Source: Emticicia fluvialis (GTDB lineage Bacteria > Bacteroidota > Bacteroidia > Cytophagales > Spirosomataceae). From it: a stretch of 64,000 nt of DNA. How positions within the stretch are numbered: the stretch's first letter is position 1; each line of letters starts with the position of its first letter. The position numbers were made by a program, and so were the translations under genes. The notes below the pieces were generated by a model. The model did not search any database, was not told the origin of the DNA, and was given only the letters and a program-made list of their open reading frames with translations. Location of the stretch: NCBI RefSeq assembly GCF_024793945.1, contig NZ_JANUSD010000020.1, positions 23,325 through 87,324 of the forward strand, given 5' to 3'. Below are positions 60,255-64,000 of the stretch, piece after piece.

Positions 60255-62954
60255 TTACTTTTTGGTTGTTATCACAATTACGCCATTGCCGCCCCTGGCA
60301 CCGAAAATAGATGCGCTGCTATATTTCATGGCTCCGAGACTCTGGATATCGCGCACATTAATAGAATTTAATAGCGTGTTTATACGCTCAGGGTTGTCTA
60401 CCAGATTACCATCCAATAACAAAGCCGCGGGTTGAAAAGCGCTTTTAAAAGACATGGCACTCGAAAAAGCTGCCGTGTAGGTGGCGGTGTTCGGGTCATA
60501 TTTAACTATCATGCCGGGTATCCTTTTCAATAAATCAAAAATGGTAAGGCTCATATCCTGCTCTAGTATCTTTACATTGAAATCGTTGGCAAGGCTACCA
60601 TACCCGGTGGCTTTTTCTTCTTCAATAGTTGTTTTCTTAAACAAAATACCATTGCCTGCCAGTTTATTAACTATTTCAGGATTGACAGTTTGTACATTTG
60701 GCGCAGGCTTAGTGCTTATTATGTCAGCGGCATCAAAATCAATTCTATTAACATTGGGTAAGTCCGGACTGAAATCATCGGGCAAACTGCCTGATAAACC
60801 TCTGTAAGCCCAAAAATCACGAATTTCAGTGTTATTATCATTCGTTATGGTGCCATCTGCCGTAAATTCAAGATAGAAATTCTGTAAAATAATTTGTGAC
60901 CGTTTATAAGGGTAATCAATAAATGTAAGCCTTAGCGGCTCGTTTCTGTGTGTAAGAAACACCAGAAGCGGATAATCTGAGTGCAGATAAAAGCGATTGG
61001 CGGTGGCGTCAAACTTGCACAATTCGTTGGCGGTGCAGGATACCAACGAGCTGTCGGCCACTTCAGACTTAACCGTAACATAGGTATCGTAGATGTCCTG
61101 AATTTTAAGCATTTTAAAAACTGCAAAACCATTTTCTTTCAGCTTGTTTTGACTTAACGATACAAAGAAATACTTTAGCGATTCCTGATAAACCTTTAAT
61201 TGGTTTTTTTCCCAGCTTACCCTCTGTTTATCATCTTTTGGTGCTAGTTTTTCAAAATATTTATCTCCGGTTATCTGGTTTTCTTTACCGTTATTTTCAA
61301 AGCGAGTCAGTTGATAAGTTATTTTATAACCAAGCGCATTGTTTTGTATAATAAGTGGTCTGGTTGCCCGGGCTGTCAGTTTTTTTGGCTCTTCCTGAGC
61401 AAAGTTTACCACTTCCGGATTCAATATCTCGCAGTTTTCAGTAAACAACGTTGGGGCCATATCCATGCCGGGGTCGCCGAGTAGAGCCTTCTCAAAAGTT
61501 TTCCAGTTTCTTTGAAAATCTCTGTTTTTCTCGTTGGCAACAGAAAAATTATCAGGTTTAAGGTTGATATTCAATAGCCTGGTATGGTCGCCGGCGTTGA
61601 ATGATTCTTTTGCCAATAGAAATCCGGGGCTTGTAACCAGCAATTCTAATACCTGGATTGTGGCCGGAACCCTCAGCGTGAATTTCCCTTCCGCATTGGT
61701 TTTTGTACCGGTACTGGTATGATTCATAAATACATCGGCATTGGCAACTGCCAAGCCTCCCGGTGCAGTTACTTTGCCACTAACAAACCAGAATTTCCGG
61801 TCATTTTCGGCAAAAAGGTTGGCTAATAAATCGGGCGAGGCATCCTGTGGCACAACCACTTCATCTTCGTAATCATCAGGCAGTAAATTTGAGAAACCTT
61901 CGTTGCCCCAATGGTCGGTTACAACCATACTATTGGGTTTTGTAATCCATCCATTGGCGGTAAATTCAATCGAGTCAAGGGGCAAAGAAATCTGCGAATA
62001 TTTGTAGGGATAATCTCTGAATACCGGTACTGTATTAAAGTTATCCAGCAGAAAAACCAGCAACGGTTTTTTGGAATGCAGAATATACCGCCTTGAAAGA
62101 CTGTCATAACTGCATAGGCTATCGGCAGTGGTTTTATAAAGGTTACCTTCTTTCAGTTCGTTTGCCACGCTTGTTCTGCTGTATAATCCTTCTCTGATTT
62201 TGTTCTCCTGAAAAACCTCAAATCCATTAACCGATAATTTGTTTTTTGCCAGCGACACCAGAAAATTTCTTAAAGAGTTGTTATAGGCACGGCTTCTTAG
62301 TTTCTTCCACCGGTTTGCCTGTTTATCATCTTTGGGTTTCAGGTGTTCAAAGAATTTGTCTCCGGCAAAATAAGTCAGCTTCCCGTTAGATATAAACGTT
62401 TCCATCTGAAACATAATCTTATATCCCAGTCCTTTATTTACAATAAAAATTGGCTCGCTGGCGGTAGCAATTACGTTTTTGTCTTTGTCGTATTCAAGTC
62501 TTACTGCCTCCTGATTCTGTATCTCGCAGTCGTTGGTGAATTGAGAATCACCCAGTACACCGTCTTTAAAAATCTTCCACTTTTTCTTCCAGTCGCGGTC
62601 TCTTTTGGCGGTTACTTTTACTTCATTCAGCACAGTAGACCCCTCGAGCAAAAATATGACACCCCGTACCAGTTCATTTGGCTGCAATACTTTTTTTAAT
62701 GTATTATACCCAATAAATGAAACCACAACTTCTATTTTCTGAATAGACTTTGGTATTTTCAGTACAAAACTGCCATCGGCTTTTGTGGTAGTACCTATAG
62801 AGGTATTGTTTACATATACATTCACAAATTCTATCGGGGTTTTGTCCATTTCCAGCACTTTACCTTTCAGCGTCCGTGTGTTTTCCTGCGCCAGGGTTAA
62901 AGTAAGGCAGGTTAACTGTAGCAAAATACACAAGAGGGTGAAACGCTGTTTCAT
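60255..62954 (-). CDS. TonB-plug-domain protein with two tandem carboxypeptidase-regulatory modules
   Basis: An 899-residue exported protein (signal peptide ends at TLAQ). Two CarboxypepD_reg-like Ig domains occur at about 24-110 (TLKGKVLEMDKTPIEFVNVYVNNTSIGTTT) and 395-475 (VSGKVTAPGGLAVANADVFMNHTSTGTKT). Each is followed by a related region of about 250 residues with LGYKI, DKFFEHLKPKDDKQ, RNFLVSLAKNKLSVNGFEVF. The last 130 residues form a TonB-receptor plug (LLKRIPGMIV...LLDGNLVDN...GARGGNGVIVITTKK) without a barrel. It is probably an outer-membrane-associated partner of another system; the plug alone cannot transport. Confidence 0.8.
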   Translation of the reverse strand: MKQRFTLLCILLQLTCLTLTLAQENTRTLKGKVLEMDKTPIEFVNVYVNNTSIGTTTKADGSFVLKIPKSIQKIEVVVSFIGYNTLKKVLQPNELVRGVIFLLEGSTVLNEVKVTAKRDRDWKKKWKIFKDGVLGDSQFTNDCEIQNQEAVRLEYDKDKNVIATASEPIFIVNKGLGYKIMFQMETFISNGKLTYFAGDKFFEHLKPKDDKQANRWKKLRSRAYNNSLRNFLVSLAKNKLSVNGFEVFQENKIREGLYSRTSVANELKEGNLYKTTADSLCSYDSLSRRYILHSKKPLLVFLLDNFNTVPVFRDYPYKYSQISLPLDSIEFTANGWITKPNSMVVTDHWGNEGFSNLLPDDYEDEVVVPQDASPDLLANLFAENDRKFWFVSGKVTAPGGLAVANADVFMNHTSTGTKTNAEGKFTLRVPATIQVLELLVTSPGFLLAKESFNAGDHTRLLNINLKPDNFSVANEKNRDFQRNWKTFEKALLGDPGMDMAPTLFTENCEILNPEVVNFAQEEPKKLTARATRPLIIQNNALGYKITYQLTRFENNGKENQITGDKYFEKLAPKDDKQRVSWEKNQLKVYQESLKYFFVSLSQNKLKENGFAVFKMLKIQDIYDTYVTVKSEVADSSLVSCTANELCKFDATANRFYLHSDYPLLVFLTHRNEPLRLTFIDYPYKRSQIILQNFYLEFTADGTITNDNNTEIRDFWAYRGLSGSLPDDFSPDLPNVNRIDFDAADIISTKPAPNVQTVNPEIVNKLAGNGILFKKTTIEEEKATGYGSLANDFNVKILEQDMSLTIFDLLKRIPGMIVKYDPNTATYTAAFSSAMSFKSAFQPAALLLDGNLVDNPERINTLLNSINVRDIQSLGAMKYSSASIFGARGGNGVIVITTKK

Positions 62955-63011
62955 AAATTTACAGATTCTGATAAGCTGGTATCAATCAGCCCTTTTTTTT
63001 AAGGTTTTATT

Positions 63012-63019
63012 CAAATGTA
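63012..63019 (-). promoter_or_regulatory. Likely -7 box of the plug-protein gene
   Basis: TACATTTG on the minus strand matches TAnnTTTG, 58 bases before the ATG at 62954. A TTTG in the inverted repeat just upstream is 23 bases away, longer than usual. Confidence 0.45.
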
Positions 63020-63041
63020 CTAATTTTTTGTAAGCGCACTT

Positions 63042-63073
63042 CCAAACTGCAAATGATTTATTTTGCAGTTTGG
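63042..63073. repeat. 12-bp perfect inverted repeat in a divergent intergenic region
   Basis: CCAAACTGCAAA (63042-63053) and TTTGCAGTTTGG (63062-63073) with an 8-base spacer. It lies between two divergent genes, where no transcript should end, so an operator is more likely than a terminator. It sits directly upstream of the -7 box at 63012-63019. Confidence 0.6.
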
Positions 63074-63234
63074 TCAGTACGAATTTGAGAGGAATGAATT
63101 AGGTTTTATAAAAATAAATCAAAAATATCTTTGAATTGTAATAGATTATTTCTAAATTAAAACCAGAGTTTTGTAGTGATACAGTTAAGCTAGTTTTCTA
63201 TAACGGAGTTTTTTCACTCTTTAAATTATCTACC

Positions 63235-63777
63235 ATGAAAACGAATTTATTATCGCTCATGCTGATTTCAGCACTTGCTTATGCCTGCCAGACAGCCAAT
63301 TCTTCATCCAACAGTTTTCAGGACACCGAGAACGAAAAAAAAGAAATAATGGCTGTAATTGAATCTGAAACCGATTGTTTTTTTAAGCGCGACTACAACT
63401 GCTGGCAAGAAAAATTTGCTCATTCAGACTATGCCTATCAGGCCTGGAGCAATGCCGACGGTACTTTTGATGCCAGCGTAGGTTGGGAGAATATCAATAA
63501 AAACCTGGGAAAATCTATAAAGGAGAATCCAAAAGAGAAAGAAGAGGCTGGCCACAGCCACCCGATTGTGAAACGAAAAAACGTACGTGTTAAGTTTTAT
63601 GGTAACAATGCGGCACATCTTACCTGGGACCAATACAATAACGACCGCAACAAACAATACTACCTGCAAAGCAAGGAGGTACGCCTGATGGAAAAGATTG
63701 ACGGACAATGGAAAATTGTAAATGTTTCTGCCTTCTGGAATTACAAAAACAAAATTCCATTGGCGCAAGTAAGGTAG
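63235..63777 (+). CDS. NTF2-like (SnoaL/DUF4440-type) lipoprotein
   Basis: A 180-residue protein with a lipoprotein signal (Cys18 in ALAYAC). The mature part has an NTF2-like layout: an N-terminal helix with EIMAVIESETDCFFKRDYNCWQEKF, Asp/Trp-rich strands, and the terminal RLMEKIDGQWKIVNVSAFW strand pair typical of SnoaL/DUF4440 folds. Whether it is an enzyme or binding protein is unknown. Ends 17 bases before the IS end. Confidence 0.7.
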   Translation: MKTNLLSLMLISALAYACQTANSSSNSFQDTENEKKEIMAVIESETDCFFKRDYNCWQEKFAHSDYAYQAWSNADGTFDASVGWENINKNLGKSIKENPKEKEEAGHSHPIVKRKNVRVKFYGNNAAHLTWDQYNNDRNKQYYLQSKEVRLMEKIDGQWKIVNVSAFWNYKNKIPLAQVR

Positions 63778-63793
63778 TTGAATGGTGAAAAGT

Positions 63794-64000
63794 GGCTGTC
63801 CAAAAAGGGGCAGCTTCTTTTTTTGGTTTAGATCGAAAGGATTCGGGTTTTACTAAGCGGCGTAGCGATATTTTACTTGGTAAGATTCAAAAAGTACATA
63901 AATAGTCCTATTTTGAGCGGTAGATACTGAATTTTGTTGGTTTTCTTGTTCAGACAGGCGTTTTGCTGCCCACTTTCTCAGATTATGCCCGATAGCCATC
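63794..64000 (-). mobile_element. End of an IS1182-like insertion sequence (cut by window end)
   Basis: GGCTGTCC-A5-GGGGCAGC at 63794-63816 looks like the terminal inverted repeat of an IS1182-type element (many such ends read GGCTGTCC...). It is followed by the 3' end of a transposase frame on the minus strand. The other end lies outside, so element length and target-site duplication cannot be seen. The terminal repeat can also fold into a 7-bp stem with a T-rich tail and may act as a terminator. Confidence 0.6.
63853..64000 (-). CDS. Transposase C-terminus, IS1182-like (partial)
   Basis: The minus-strand frame from the window edge to TAG at 63853-63855 reads, after the first partial codon, MAIGHNLRKWAAKRLSEQ and ends with YQVKYRYAA. 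The AIGHNLRKWA block near the C-terminus is typical of IS1182-family transposases. Most of the gene, including the DDE residues, is outside the window. Confidence 0.6.
   Translation of the reverse strand, partial: MAIGHNLRKWAAKRLSEQENQQNSVSTAQNRTIYVLFESYQVKYRYAA

Noticed and set aside
1..64000. Search by eye for CRISPR arrays, tRNA genes, rRNA and replication origins
   Set aside because: No regularly spaced repeats, no tRNA cloverleaf outside the tmRNA and no rRNA or DnaA-box cluster were found in the gaps; a tRNAscan or CRISPR finder would settle this.

Overview
The window reads as a chromosome segment of a Bacteroidota bacterium, most likely order Cytophagales. Support comes from a complete SprA (2417 residues), a GldF gliding/T9SS-type permease, two DUF4199 membrane proteins, a SusC-like plug protein, a tmRNA tag ending in SYAMAA, promoters of the Bacteroidota type (TTTG, 19-21 bases, TAnnTTTG), weak Shine-Dalgarno sequences and a moderate-GC genome with AT-rich gaps. 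Most of the window is ordinary core genome. Accessory traits are the xylan genes at the left edge, an orphan tyrosine recombinase and the end of an IS1182-like element at the right edge.

Layout. 1-4013: end of a xylan/glucuronoxylan utilisation operon (GH67 alpha-glucuronidase, SDR dehydrogenase, GH43, GH10 xylanase). 4225-4644: small exported protein. 4714-10926: a four-gene RND efflux operon (GbsR/MarR-type regulator, TolC, adaptor, pump) with two near-identical operators. 11002-14757: AraC regulator, DUF983 protein, GMC oxidoreductase with its gluconate-2-dehydrogenase-type small subunit. 14861-19433: DEAD-box helicase, amidohydrolase, DUF2059 protein, nucleotidyltransferase-like protein. 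19486-19856: tmRNA. 19982-25792: Tex, a lipoprotein, an HI0933-type flavoprotein, a DUF1801 protein and an SSS symporter. 26027-26860: recombinase. 26910-31098: PdxA, hydroxyacid dehydrogenase, YbeY, MeaB, GcvH. 31183-35116: likely operon of a metal-site-less dihydroorotase, two DUF4199 proteins, GldF and a PhzF-like protein. 35254-37151: QueA (with a short upstream ORF and an inverted repeat) and IspD. 37133-38657: lipoprotein and SDR. 38726-47414: SprA, RuvA, a beta-barrel protein. 47634-50079: ATPase/FtsX-type permease with a His/Glu-rich loop/exported DUF3299-like protein. 50295-55209: two tandem MacB/FtsX-type permeases. 55478-57996: NAD-dependent epimerase-like protein, Crp/Fnr regulator, metallophosphoesterase. 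58082-60156: antiporter coupled to an SGNH esterase. 60255-63777: large plug-domain protein and an NTF2-like lipoprotein. 63794-64000: IS end.

No CRISPR array, phage, secondary-metabolite cluster or obvious new defence system is visible. The observations I would follow up are: the duplicated 34-bp operator overlapping a promoter in the efflux operon; the paired TGTCCG-N4-CGTACA palindromes with a sigma-54-like element upstream of the tandem permeases; the ABC trio whose permease has a metal-binding-looking loop; the QueA leader with a 17-codon ORF; and several enzymes with altered catalytic residues (dihydroorotase-like, recombinase, helicase). All assignments are by eye from motifs and context; no database search was run.
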